NCBI RefSeq assembly: GCF_014385165.1
Contig: NZ_JACRTF010000001.1
Coordinates: 4,464,001 to 4,528,000 of the forward strand
Direction: 5' to 3'
From: Jilunia laotingensis
GTDB lineage: Bacteria; Bacteroidota; Bacteroidia; Bacteroidales; Bacteroidaceae
Length of the DNA stretch: 64,000 bases
Below, piece by piece: positions 53,722 to 62,797 of the stretch; positions within the stretch are counted from its first letter, which is position 1; the number at the start of each line of letters is the position of its first letter. The translations under genes were made by a program, and so were the position numbers. Below the pieces are notes generated by a model that ran no database searches, had not been told where the DNA came from, and was given only the letters and a program-made list of their open reading frames with translations.

Positions 53722-55650
53722 ATGAATTACGGATTTGTAAAGGTGGCGGCAGCAGTGCCCCATGTTAAAGTAGCGGACTGCAAATATAATGCCGGACAAC
53801 TTGAAAGCTTGATAGCCATTGCTGAAGGAAAAGGAGTGCAAATCGTGACTTTCCCGGAAATGTGCATCACCGCATATACCTGTGGCGATTTATTTGGGCA
53901 ACAGCTCTTATTGGAAGAGGCGGAAATGGCATTGATCCAAATATTAAATAATACGCGCCAACTGGATATCATCTCTATCCTGGGGATGCCTGTAGTGGTG
54001 AATTCCACCGTGATCAATGCAGCCGTAGTTATCCAGAAAGGAAAAATATTGGGAGTCATTCCCAAGACATATTTACCTAATTATAAGGAGTTTTACGAGC
54101 AACGTTGGTTTACTTCTGCGTTGCAAGTAGCCGAGACTAGTGTTCGGCTTTGCGGGCAGGTGGTTCCTTTAGGCACAAATCTCCTTTTTGAAACTTCGGA
54201 TACCACATTCGGAGTGGAAATATGCGAGGATTTGTGGTCCACCATCCCTCCCAGTTCGACATTGGCTTTACAAGGAGCAGAAATCCTGTTCAACCTTTCG
54301 GCCGATGACGAAGGCATCGGAAAACACAGTTATCTTTGTTCGCTTATCGGCCAGCAATCGGCACGGTGCATTGCCGGCTACGTATTCTCCTCCTGTGGTT
54401 TCGGGGAATCGACCACGGACGTGGTATTTGCCGGCAACGGACTTATCTATGAGGATGGAAGACAACTGGCAAGCAGCGAACGATTCAGCATGGAAGAGCA
54501 ATTGGTGATCAGTGAGATAGATGTGGAACGCCTACGTGCCGAACGGAGAATCAATACTACGTTCGCTGCCTGTAAAGGCAATCTTCCGGCAGATCGGAAA
54601 CCGATACGCATCGCCACGGAATTTGTCAATAGCAAGGAATTAAATCTGACGCGCAACTTTAGCATGCATCCTTTCGTCCCCAAGGGCAAAGCTTTGAATG
54701 AACGCTGCGAAGAGGTATTCTCCATTCAGGTTGCCGGTTTGGCACAACGGCTTGTCCATACAGGAGCCAAGACAGCTGTGATAGGTATATCAGGCGGATT
54801 AGACTCTACATTGGCACTGCTTGTCTGCATCAGGACTTTCGATAAACTCAGCCTGCCGCGCAAGAATATCATCGGTGTTACGATGCCGGGATTCGGAACC
54901 ACAGACCGCACTTACAACAATGCACTCTCTCTGATGGAATCGTTAGGAGTCACCGTTCGGGAAATCAGCATCAAGGAAGCGTGTATCCAACATTTCAAAG
55001 ACATCGCCCATGACATAAATGTCCATGACGTCACTTACGAAAATTCACAGGCACGCGAACGCACGCAAATATTGATGGACATCGCCAATCAGACCAATGG
55101 AATGGTGATCGGGACAGGTGATCTTTCGGAACTTGCATTGGGTTGGGCTACTTACAACGGAGACCACATGTCTATGTACGGTGTCAATAGCAGCGTCCCG
55201 AAAACACTGGTGAAATATCTTGTGAAATGGGTTGCTGACAATGGAATGGATGATACATCACGCACTACGTTGCTCGACATCGTGGACACCCCGATCAGTC
55301 CGGAACTGATACCGGCAGATGAAAACGGAGAGATCAAACAGAAGACTGAAGATCTAGTCGGCCCTTATGAGCTTCATGACTTCTTCCTCTATTATTTCAT
55401 GCGTTTCGGTTTCCGCCCTTCCAAAATATTCATGTTGGCTTCACGGACGTTCAACGGGGTACATGATGAAGAAACAATTAAGAAATGGTTGTTCATTTTC
55501 TTCCGTAGGTTCTTCAATCAGCAGTTTAAACGGTCGTGTTTACCCGATGGGCCGAAAGTGGGAAGCATATCCATCAGTCCGCGCGGAGACTGGCGGATGC
55601 CGAGCGATGCGTCTTCCGCGGCATGGCTGAAAGAAATTGAAAGTCTGTAG
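53722..55650 (+). CDS. nadE: Glutamine-dependent NAD+ synthetase
   Basis: 642 residues. N-terminal nitrilase-type glutaminase with the Glu/Lys/Cys triad: FPEMCITAY, IPKTYLPNYKE, and Cys168 in EICEDLW. C-terminal synthetase with ATP pyrophosphatase motif SGGLDSTLAL (about 357) and the GTGDLSELALGWATYNGDH segment. Makes NAD+ from deamido-NAD+, ATP and glutamine. Full family length, no truncation. The ATG at 53722 follows a -7 box at 53682. Neighbour upstream is the divergent perR. Confidence 0.95.
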   Translation: MNYGFVKVAAAVPHVKVADCKYNAGQLESLIAIAEGKGVQIVTFPEMCITAYTCGDLFGQQLLLEEAEMALIQILNNTRQLDIISILGMPVVVNSTVINAAVVIQKGKILGVIPKTYLPNYKEFYEQRWFTSALQVAETSVRLCGQVVPLGTNLLFETSDTTFGVEICEDLWSTIPPSSTLALQGAEILFNLSADDEGIGKHSYLCSLIGQQSARCIAGYVFSSCGFGESTTDVVFAGNGLIYEDGRQLASSERFSMEEQLVISEIDVERLRAERRINTTFAACKGNLPADRKPIRIATEFVNSKELNLTRNFSMHPFVPKGKALNERCEEVFSIQVAGLAQRLVHTGAKTAVIGISGGLDSTLALLVCIRTFDKLSLPRKNIIGVTMPGFGTTDRTYNNALSLMESLGVTVREISIKEACIQHFKDIAHDINVHDVTYENSQARERTQILMDIANQTNGMVIGTGDLSELALGWATYNGDHMSMYGVNSSVPKTLVKYLVKWVADNGMDDTSRTTLLDIVDTPISPELIPADENGEIKQKTEDLVGPYELHDFFLYYFMRFGFRPSKIFMLASRTFNGVHDEETIKKWLFIFFRRFFNQQFKRSCLPDGPKVGSISISPRGDWRMPSDASSAAWLKEIESL

Positions 55651-55726
55651 CAGATCGATGCGACCCTCACAGGACAACGGAGATAAACAATAGAACTATT
55701 AGTGTCAAACCATTCAACTTCAAATT

Positions 55727-56182
55727 ATGGTAATATTACAAAAAGACATACCCCAAGGCTATGCTCATTGCTTTGCCGGTAAAGACAGATGCCCTAAAGC
55801 AGACAGTTGCCTGAGAGCTATCGCAGCAAAATTGCTTGAAGAGAGCAAAGATACGCAACCCCAAACCATCAATATGGTAAATGCAGCCTATGTGGATCAG
55901 TTGGCCGACCAAACCTCATGCCCACTCTACCGTTCAAGCGAACCGTTGCGCTACGCCAAAGGCATGTCTCATATTTTCGATGAAATACCTGTAAAGCAAG
56001 CTCGCACCATACGACACAAAGTTATCGGATGTTTCTCATGCGAACGTTATTTCTACCATAGTCGAAATGGCAATAGACTGATTTCACCCGAAGAACAGCG
56101 GAAGATAGCCAATGTGTTCCGAATTGCCGGCCTTGACACCACTCCCAAATTCGATGATTATGAACAAGTAATTGTATGGTAA
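55727..56182 (+). CDS. DUF6078-like cysteine-rich protein
   Basis: 151 residues, cytoplasmic. Cysteines occur in pairs and clusters (HCFAGKDRCPKADSCLR, SCPLYR, GCFSCERYFY), a pattern suggesting metal binding. I recall similar Bacteroides proteins being assigned to DUF6078; function unknown. It follows nadE by 76 bp and has no obvious promoter, so possibly cotranscribed. Downstream is a palindromic repeat array. Confidence 0.75.
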   Translation: MVILQKDIPQGYAHCFAGKDRCPKADSCLRAIAAKLLEESKDTQPQTINMVNAAYVDQLADQTSCPLYRSSEPLRYAKGMSHIFDEIPVKQARTIRHKVIGCFSCERYFYHSRNGNRLISPEEQRKIANVFRIAGLDTTPKFDDYEQVIVW

Positions 56183-56263
56183 GCAGAATGCCATATAGGC
56201 ACATCCTGATACACTATTTTATACAATTACATAGTTAATGACGCATATCGCCATAGCATGACA

Positions 56264-56395
56264 ACTGCAATGCTAATGCAGCATCATTGCAATAGTATTG
56301 CAGCGCCACTGCAAAGGGAGTGCAGTACTACTGCAAAGGGAATACAGCATCACTGCAAAAGCATGGCAGTAACTCTGCAAAAGCAATGCGTAAAC
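56264..56395. repeat. Tandem array of six 22-bp palindromic units (ACTGCA ... TGCAGT type)
   Basis: Units begin at 56264, 56286, 56308, 56330, 56352 and 56374, exactly 22 bp apart. Each starts ACTGCA or a close variant and most contain an inverted arm TGCAG 11-12 bp later. The second has TGCAATA-G-TATTGCA (perfect 7-1-7); the third has ACTGCA and TGCAGT arms; the fifth ACTGC and GCAGT. The last unit is the most degenerate. Architecture equals the arrays at 7342 and 28263. Confidence 0.85.
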
Positions 56396-56532
56396 ATACA
56401 AAAGAACGAATCCATTTCCTTACTTTTCCAAAGATACCGATCCTCGTGTACCGGTCGTCGTCTACATCTGTTGCCAGACATATTAATGAATGGCTCAGTG
56501 TGTGCGGCTGTCCTGATTTTATATGCTTTTTG

Positions 56533-56565
56533 TTTGCATTTAATAAATAAAATTGTTTATATTTG
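56533..56565 (+). promoter_or_regulatory. Promoter of the RHS-relic locus
   Basis: TTTG (56533-56536), 21 bp, TATATTTG (56558-56565): consensus match. The ATG at 56602 lies 36 bp beyond. An earlier in-frame TTG at 56563 falls inside the -7 box and is rejected. Confidence 0.75.
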
Positions 56566-56601
56566 CAAAAGCCGTTGCATTGCTTAAAAACATATAATGC
56601 C

Positions 56602-57291
56602 ATGAAGAAATTGATGCTATCCCTGCTGTTATTGCACAGCACACTCGGTTATTCCCAGGAACCATCCCGTAGTATAGAGATTCATGCGATCGACAGTGTG
56701 CCGGTCATGCGCTCATCGGGGATGGATCCTGCCAGTCATACCCAACTCCCCAAATTCATTCCTCCATCTCCTGAAGTTTCATCTCTTTTCAAATTCATCG
56801 ATTATCCGGTAAGCCATTCTACGGTGATAATTGACTATCTTAAATATATCCAGATTATAAACGACAATGAGTACCATCGGTCGGAAAAGCTTGTAGCCCA
56901 TGAACTCGGACTTCCTGTGTTCCTCTTTGCCGACTATTCCATCACGAGGGGGCACCGGCTTTTATCGTCCGTCACCGAAGATGAAGTATTTGGCGGTCAT
57001 ACCGTAACCACTACCCGCCATTATTCCTACGATTCCAACTTTTTGTTGAAAAGTGTCACGACCAGTGGCAGTTCCGGTAACAACCAGGCGGAAGAGACCT
57101 TATATCCGACCGATGCCTAATACAAAGGCCAGGTTGTCTACGCCAAGATGGTCAACCTTAACATGATGAACGGGACTGACCACTTTCTATACGTATGATG
57201 CTTTTAACCGCCTTCAAAAGATCAGCGTCCAGGAACCGGGAGGAAGCATCAGGACTGTCGGGACTCATGATTATCATTACAAAAATAATTA
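56602..57291 (+). pseudogene. Decayed first gene of an RHS/YD-type locus
   Basis: Open from ATG 56602 (signal peptide MKKLMLSLLLLHSTLGYS) to an in-frame TAA at 57118-57120, 172 residues. The same frame then continues readable sequence (YKGQVVYAKMVNLNMMNG) to about 57180, where a frame change leads into TYDAFNRLQKISVQEPGG ... HDYHYKNN and a TAA at 57289-57291. The YDxxNRL segment with a YHYKN ending is typical of YD/RHS-repeat proteins of Bacteroidetes. A large central part appears to have been lost, so this is a shrunken, frameshifted remnant that still has a consensus promoter. A short exported product of 172 aa could still be made. Confidence 0.75.
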
Positions 57292-57351
57292 AAAGCAGTT
57301 CTTGAATAAAATAATAAGATACAGGAATATCCACTTCAAAAACTCCGGCTT

Positions 57352-58314
57352 ATGAAACCGCTCCTTTTCCTCTCTTTCGTGCTTGCGCTCCCTCTAGGGC
57401 TGTTCTGCCAGACCACCCTGGACAGTTCGTGCAACCTTCCCCGTCCGGGCGACCGCCTTGCCAAGCAACAGGTAGATTATAAAGCTCCCGGTGCGGCAGG
57501 GGCAGACCTCGTCTGGGATTTCAGCGACCAAACCCCTTTGAACGACCATTACGAACTGAAGTACCGTACTTTGAACACATGTTCGGACACCCTTGCGGGT
57601 ATCGAACACCGCACGATGTACTATTACCATCTTCGTGGCGATTCCCTCTGCTCGCTTGGCTATGAGAACCCCACCACCCTGATCCGTTACCACCGGCCGG
57701 AAGCCCTGCTCGTGTTCCCTTCCATTCCCGGCTCCGCCTTGCGCACGGACACCCTCCCTTTCATCCTGAACCGGGACAGCATCGACTGGTATCTTGCCAA
57801 TGACTCCTCCTCCCTTCAGGTGGACACCTGGCGTTGGTATGCGGACGGCTACCGCTATCCCATCTTCGAGTCCGTCTCCGGCTCTGTCTGCTGCCTTGGA
57901 AAAGCGTCCCCCTATTTCGCCACCTCCTTCTATTATCCTCCCCACGAACAATGCTATGCCCTGGGGGAAGATTCCGAGAACCGGCAGAAACGTGAGGATC
58001 TGAGTGAAAAAGAGTATTCCGCCTTTAATGATGGCAGCGAAGGCAGGGATTATTCCGACGACCGGGTCAGCTACTCCATCCGCATTGATTCGCAAGGCGA
58101 ATTAAGGATAGACTATCTCCTCAATGAACCTGCCGAGGTGCTGGTCGGTCTTTATGACCTGCAAGGGCGGCAGTTATGTCCTGTCCGTCAACAGCAAAGT
58201 CCGGTCGGAAACTATACCGAGACGTTCTCCCTGTCTGATTTTCCGGACGGTGAATACCTTCTCCGTCTGGTTGTTGGCGGAAAGACTTATGGCGAGAAAG
58301 TCTTGAAGCGGTAG
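57352..58314 (+). CDS. Exported protein with C-terminal sorting-like domain, in the RHS locus
   Basis: 320 residues, signal peptide (LSFVLALPLGLFCQ), a central beta-rich region with two short Cys sites and no domain I recognise, and a terminal about 75-residue Por-type sorting-like domain (YSIRIDSQGELRIDYLLNEPAEVLVGLYDLQG ... GEKVLKR). Intact, and visibly richer in GC than the flanking AT-rich genes. It sits between two RHS relics in an arrangement (YD-protein, sorting-domain protein, DUF6443/RHS protein) that looks like one gene set. Function unknown; may assist surface display or delivery of the RHS protein. Confidence 0.8.
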   Translation: MKPLLFLSFVLALPLGLFCQTTLDSSCNLPRPGDRLAKQQVDYKAPGAAGADLVWDFSDQTPLNDHYELKYRTLNTCSDTLAGIEHRTMYYYHLRGDSLCSLGYENPTTLIRYHRPEALLVFPSIPGSALRTDTLPFILNRDSIDWYLANDSSSLQVDTWRWYADGYRYPIFESVSGSVCCLGKASPYFATSFYYPPHEQCYALGEDSENRQKREDLSEKEYSAFNDGSEGRDYSDDRVSYSIRIDSQGELRIDYLLNEPAEVLVGLYDLQGRQLCPVRQQQSPVGNYTETFSLSDFPDGEYLLRLVVGGKTYGEKVLKR

Positions 58315-58367
58315 TCTTTGAGATACCATACTATAATCCTGTTTTGAACCTTAAAAGCAGAAACACA

Positions 58368-58982
58368 ATGAAAAGACTTTATTTATTCCTATCTCTTTTG
58401 TCGGTGGCTTGTTCCCTCTCATCACAGAACAACAACCAGAACTATGTCCTTACGCGCACGATGCTCAACGAGTCGGGCACGCAGTACATCGACAACATCC
58501 AGTACTTTGACGGTCTGGGCCGTCCTTCGCAGAATGTCCAGAAAGGTGTCACCCCGAGCCGTGCCAACCTTGTCACCTTGCAGGAATATGACGGCTTCGG
58601 CCGTGCAACTAAAAGCTGGCTCCCCCATGTCACCACATCCACTTATCTTGACCCCGGTTCTTTCAAGAACTCCGTTCCCGGCACTTACAACGGTGACAGC
58701 CGTCCCTATGCCGAGACAATCTATGAGAACTCCCCCTTGAACCGCGTGGTCGAGCAGTATGGTCCCGGTGCGGCTTGGTCGCAACATCCCGTCTCCACCT
58801 CTTACCTGACCAACACCGCCAGCGGTGATGTTACATTTCATGAAATTGGGCACGTAATTTATCAAGGGAAATCCCAAAATAAAGTAATAGACTATCATAA
58901 TAAATCAAGAAATAGGCTTTTGCTTACTCCTAGACCTTATGATGAACATCATAATAAAAATGTAAAAAGAGGAGTTTATTGA
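58368..58982 (+). pseudogene. Internally deleted RHS protein: DUF6443 N-terminus fused to a metalloprotease-like tip
   Basis: 204 residues from ATG 58368, signal peptide (LSLLSVACSLSSQ). Residues about 20-150 are the DUF6443 start of Bacteroidetes RHS proteins (NYVLTRTMLNESGTQYIDNI, FDGLGRPSQNVQKG, YDGFGRATKSWLP). At about 58827 composition changes abruptly to AT-rich and the frame continues as a short tip (FHEIGHVIY, HExxH at residues 158-162, ending VKRGVY). Intact RHS proteins carry many hundreds of core residues between these parts, so the core has probably been deleted in frame. The tip is followed 1 bp later by a putative immunity gene. Whether the small fusion is made or active is unknown. 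Confidence 0.72.
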
Positions 58983-58983
58983 T

Positions 58984-59673
58984 ATGAGTAATAAAATAGG
59001 TGTGATTATATTATTAATAGCGTTTTCTATTTATTTGAGTTCGCAAAAAGTAGAACAAAACTGGATTATCAATACAGATTTATCCAAAGATGAAACGTTG
59101 ATATTAAATGTATCAAATGATACTGACGGGAATGTCGTTTTTGATTTTATCAATCAATCTAATGATAGCTTGTATTTATTTGATAGTTATTTAGATGGGA
59201 CGTATTCAATCATAAATGAAGATTTGTATGGTTCTAAATACTTACATAGATATGATATGAAGTTAAAAGAGTGCAAATTGTCATTTTTGCCAATATTGCC
59301 TTTTTTGTCTGTGAATTATACAGATGTTGTTGTGGCAGGAGAAAATAAACTTATTAGAAAGGGGCAAATATTATATCATTTTAAACCTATTCCACCACAA
59401 AGTTGCATACAAATTGCTGTTCCTCGAAAGGTCTTCTACTCAAAAGAATATGTAAAGGAAATAACCCTTAAAGATTACTCGAAATTTGATAGTACAATTA
59501 AATTTAAAGATGTGATTCCTAAGAGGTGTCAGCGGATTAAAGTTGAATTTGCCATTTATAAAGATGTTAGTTTATTAACTTCTTACGATGCATTTTATTT
59601 TGATGAGCTTAATTTTAACAAACAAGCACTCTCATATGAGGTCTTTTCTGTCTCTATGGATTTATTAGATTAA
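58984..59673 (+). CDS. Putative exported immunity protein for the RHS tip
   Basis: 229 residues, AT-rich. N-terminal hydrophobic segment (IGVIILLIAFSIYLSSQ) directs it to the envelope. The rest is beta-rich with no family I recognise. The start lies 1 bp after the stop of the metalloprotease-like tip, the usual place of the immunity gene for polymorphic toxins, and base composition matches the tip rather than the GC-richer N-terminal module. Both features support a toxin-immunity pair transferred as one cassette; the immunity role is inference from position only. Confidence 0.6.
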   Translation: MSNKIGVIILLIAFSIYLSSQKVEQNWIINTDLSKDETLILNVSNDTDGNVVFDFINQSNDSLYLFDSYLDGTYSIINEDLYGSKYLHRYDMKLKECKLSFLPILPFLSVNYTDVVVAGENKLIRKGQILYHFKPIPPQSCIQIAVPRKVFYSKEYVKEITLKDYSKFDSTIKFKDVIPKRCQRIKVEFAIYKDVSLLTSYDAFYFDELNFNKQALSYEVFSVSMDLLD

Positions 59674-59901
59674 TTCATTTAGCTAACATTTATAAAGTTC
59701 AGTTTCTTTTTAGGTCAACCAGATATATGGGTTAGGAAAATAAGTAACTAATTCAGTACTTAAAGAAATGTACTTTACGGTTTAACAATAAAAATGTGTG
59801 GTTATAGATTCTATATGTGTATAAGTTTTCACAATAGGGGTACCGTATTAATAGGCGGAAAAAATATCCGGGAGTTCCTGTAAGTTCAAAAGAATGATTG
59901 C

Positions 59902-60604
59902 ATGAATCTCCCGAACGACATCGCTTTTCTATGTGATGGCAATCCTCGTAATATTTCTTACGGTTATGATTCCAACGGCTTAAGGCGCAGTGTCACGCAC
60001 GTGACCGCCTAGGGGTTTGTTTTCACCCTGATGGCTTCCCTTGCAAGATATTCCAATCAAAAAATAGCCCGACCGTTACATAACCACCACCAAATATTGC
60101 GGGAACCTCATTTATAATTGTGTCAGTAAAGGCAGCGTTTTTTTCGTGACCGCACCTGATGTAAGCCTTGAACACATCCTTACTAAAGAAGGTTATATCA
60201 CTATGAATGGCGATATCCCCGTCTATCATTATTTCCTTAAAGATCATCTGAGTAATGTCCGTGTCGTTATGAACGAGAACGGTGTGACGGTTAGACAATC
60301 GAACAGCTATTATCCCTTTGGTGGTATCTTTAAGAACAAGGGGGATGGCGAACATCCCTTCAAATTCGGTGGCAAGGAGTTTGACCACATGCACGGATTG
60401 AACTGGCCGGATTTCGTTGCTCGTATGAAAGGCCATTGGCGGTTTATGCCTATTGATCAGTCTATCAAAGTACATATTACAGCAAGCAGTGTAAAAACTA
60501 TAAATGGTCAACTTATAATAGAAAATTTCTTTTTAGGCAATACTTTTGAATCCATGTTAAGAACGATTGATATGGGATTTGAAGATACCGTAGGAAATAC
60601 TACT
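59902..60604 (+). pseudogene. RHS core and second tip remnant abutting hisB
   Basis: The first piece (59902-60012) reads MNLPNDIAFLCDGNPRNISYGYDSNG up to a TAG, the usual late RHS core segment. After a frame change the second piece (about 60068-60604) reads through YHYFLKDHLSNVRVVMNENG, SNSYYPFGGIF and FKFGGKEFDHMHGLNW, the standard RHS repeat-associated core end, then diverges into an AT-rich tip of about 55 residues (SIKVHITASSVKTINGQLII ...). The tip is cut at the 3' end of hisB at 60605 with no in-frame stop of its own. Relic of an RHS gene with its own toxin tip. Confidence 0.75.
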
Positions 60605-61732
60605 TTACAACACTCCTTTGGAAGTCGGAAGTTCGAAGTGATATATATCCCGCCTGATAGCCATCCTCAACGCGCGTGCCAAAGCTTTGAAGATACCTTC
60701 AATCTTATGATGTTCGTTTTGCCCCTCTGCCTTGATATTCAGATTCATCTTTGCAGCATCACTCAACGATTTAAAGAAATGGAGGAACATCTCTGTCGGC
60801 ATCTCCCCTATCTTCTCACGTTTAAATTCCGCCTCCCATACCAACCAGGGACGGCCTCCGAAGTCTAGACAAACCCGGCAGAGACAATCGTCCATAGGAA
60901 GAGCATAACCATACCGTTCGATTCCCCTTTTACTGCCTAAAGCCCGATAAATACACTCTCCCAATGCTATGGCCGTATCCTCGATCGTATGATGCTCGTC
61001 CACATCAAGATCACCTTTCACCTGAATGGTCAGATCGATGCTGGAATGTTTGCCGATCTGTTCCAACATATGATCGAAGAAGCCGAGTCCGGTCGAAATA
61101 TCGCAAATGCCGGAGCCGTCAAGGTTCAGTGAGATGAAAATATCCGTTTCACGAGTGGTACGGTGAACTTCCGCTGTACGTTCACCGGCAAAAATATACT
61201 CGGCTATCTTATCCCAATCGGTAGTGGCCAATGCACAAACGCTTTTCAGTCCTCTATCTTCCAACAAATCGGTCGAATCCTGCAAATAAATAGCCTTACA
61301 GCCGAGGTTCTTCGCCAGTTCCACATCCGTAGGGCGATCACCGATCACAAAACTGCCGGGCAAATCATATTCAGGATTACCGATGTACCGGGTCAGCATT
61401 CCCGTACGCGGCTTGCGCGTAGGTGCCAACTCTTCCGGAAAACTACGGTCTATGAGGATATCATCGAAGACAATCCCCTCTCCTGCCAAGGTTTTCAACA
61501 TAAGGTTATGAGCAGGCCAAAAGGTTTCTTCCGGAAAAGAATCCGTTCCGAGACCATCCTGATTGGTTACCATGACAAACTCGAAATCGAGCTTACTGCG
61601 GATAAATCCAAGGTTACGGAATACTTTCGGATAAAACTCCAGTTTCTCCAACGAATCGAGCTGGTAATCCATCGGAGGTTCAATGACGAGCGTCCCGTCA
61701 CGATCTATGAACAATATTTTCTTCTTCATCAT
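60605..61732 (-). CDS. hisB: Bifunctional histidinol-phosphatase / imidazoleglycerol-phosphate dehydratase
   Basis: 375 residues. N-terminal HAD phosphatase with the nucleophile motif FIDRDGTL (Asp10, Asp12); C-terminal dehydratase with the metal-binding [15 protein letters not shown] and [17 protein letters not shown] motifs. Catalyses dehydration of imidazoleglycerol phosphate and the later removal of phosphate from histidinol phosphate. Last gene of a hisD-hisC-hisB set; 21 bp after hisC. Its 3' end abuts the RHS relic without visible terminator. Confidence 0.96.
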   Translation of the reverse strand: MMKKKILFIDRDGTLVIEPPMDYQLDSLEKLEFYPKVFRNLGFIRSKLDFEFVMVTNQDGLGTDSFPEETFWPAHNLMLKTLAGEGIVFDDILIDRSFPEELAPTRKPRTGMLTRYIGNPEYDLPGSFVIGDRPTDVELAKNLGCKAIYLQDSTDLLEDRGLKSVCALATTDWDKIAEYIFAGERTAEVHRTTRETDIFISLNLDGSGICDISTGLGFFDHMLEQIGKHSSIDLTIQVKGDLDVDEHHTIEDTAIALGECIYRALGSKRGIERYGYALPMDDCLCRVCLDFGGRPWLVWEAEFKREKIGEMPTEMFLHFFKSLSDAAKMNLNIKAEGQNEHHKIEGIFKALARALRMAIRRDIYHFELPTSKGVL

Positions 61733-61753
61733 CTTCGTTCTATTTCTCTACCT

Positions 61754-62791
61754 TTATTTATATAGTCTCAAAGCTTCCAGCAACCTTTCATTCTCCGGCC
61801 GCGTGCCTACCGTGACCCGCAGGCAATTGCGACAAAGGGAAATGTTATGGCGATTGCGTACAATAATGCCTTCACTCACCAGATAATCGTATATCCTTAC
61901 AGCATCCGTCATCCGGGCAAGAAAGAAATTGGCATCGGAAGGGAAAACCTCAAGGACACAAGGCAATGTAACAAAAGCGGTTTCCAAATACTTTCTCTCT
62001 TCTTTCAACGTACTCACCCAACGTTCGATTTCATCATAATTATGCAACATTTCGATGGCTTGCCGCTGAGTGAGTTGATTCACATTATAAGGGTACTTGA
62101 TTTTATTCAATACCCCGATGACTGCCTTAGAAGCAAAAGCCATGCCCAAGCGTATGGCAGCGCATCCCCATGCCTTGGAGAAAGTCTGCAGAAGTACCAG
62201 ATTGGGGTACTTGTCCAGTTCCGAAAGGAAAGAAGGAGCTTCGGAAAAGTCATTGTACGCTTCGTCCAGTACGATTAAACCTTGAAATGTACCCAAAAGT
62301 TTTTCAATTTCGGGACGCAACAAGTCATTTCCCGTCGGATTGTTGGGAGAACAGAGGAAGACAAGTTTCGTACTGTCATCCGTTGCCTCAAGCAGTCGGT
62401 CGGCAGAAAATTGAAAACGTTCGTCGAGTAAAACTTTCCGGTATTCCACATTGTTCACATCGGCACAAACCTGATACATCCCGTATGTAGGATCGATAGC
62501 AACCACATTATCTTTACCCGGTTCACAAAATGCACGGAAGAGAAGGTCAATCGCCTCATCACTCCCGTTTCCCAGGAAAACGGATTCCGGATCTACCTTC
62601 TTGATTTTGCCCAGTTCCTCCTTCAACTCCCGTTGCATAGGGTCGGGATAACGATTGTAAGGCAAATTGTACGGATTTTCATTGGCATCCAAAAATACGG
62701 AAGCAGCAGCACCTTTATATTCATCCCGTGCCGAAGAGTAAGGTTTTAGCATCCAGATGTTAGGACGGGTTAGTTCTTGCAATGTTTTCAT
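61754..62791 (-). CDS. hisC: Histidinol-phosphate aminotransferase
   Basis: 345 residues, PLP-dependent aspartate aminotransferase fold type I. The PLP-lysine motif is [22 protein letters not shown]; also [12 protein letters not shown] and LDEAYNDF. Converts imidazole-acetol phosphate and glutamate to histidinol phosphate. Starts 6 bp after the hisD stop. Confidence 0.95.
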   Translation of the reverse strand: MKTLQELTRPNIWMLKPYSSARDEYKGAAASVFLDANENPYNLPYNRYPDPMQRELKEELGKIKKVDPESVFLGNGSDEAIDLLFRAFCEPGKDNVVAIDPTYGMYQVCADVNNVEYRKVLLDERFQFSADRLLEATDDSTKLVFLCSPNNPTGNDLLRPEIEKLLGTFQGLIVLDEAYNDFSEAPSFLSELDKYPNLVLLQTFSKAWGCAAIRLGMAFASKAVIGVLNKIKYPYNVNQLTQRQAIEMLHNYDEIERWVSTLKEERKYLETAFVTLPCVLEVFPSDANFFLARMTDAVRIYDYLVSEGIIVRNRHNISLCRNCLRVTVGTRPENERLLEALRLYK

Positions 62792-62797
62792 CGTCTC

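Larger units (their letters stand above)
56183..56601. other. Interval between the DUF6078-like gene and the RHS-relic locus
   Basis: 419 bp without a credible gene. It contains the 22-bp tandem array at 56264-56395 and the consensus promoter at 56533-56565. A frame on the plus strand across the array (56258-56587) is repeat read-through rather than a gene. Confidence 0.6.

Noticed and set aside
56258..56587. Plus-strand frame of 109 residues over the 22-bp array
   Set aside because: It is read-through of a 22-bp repeat with no signal, no ribosome-binding site and no protein-like conservation.
57394..58095. Minus-strand frame of 233 residues
   Set aside because: It is the shadow of the GC-rich 320-aa exported gene, whose signal peptide and sorting-like tail make it the real one.
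60605..60868. Extension of the RHS relic frame on the plus strand into hisB
   Set aside because: This part is antisense to the conserved hisB coding sequence and has no homology; the relic was simply cut off there and has lost its stop.
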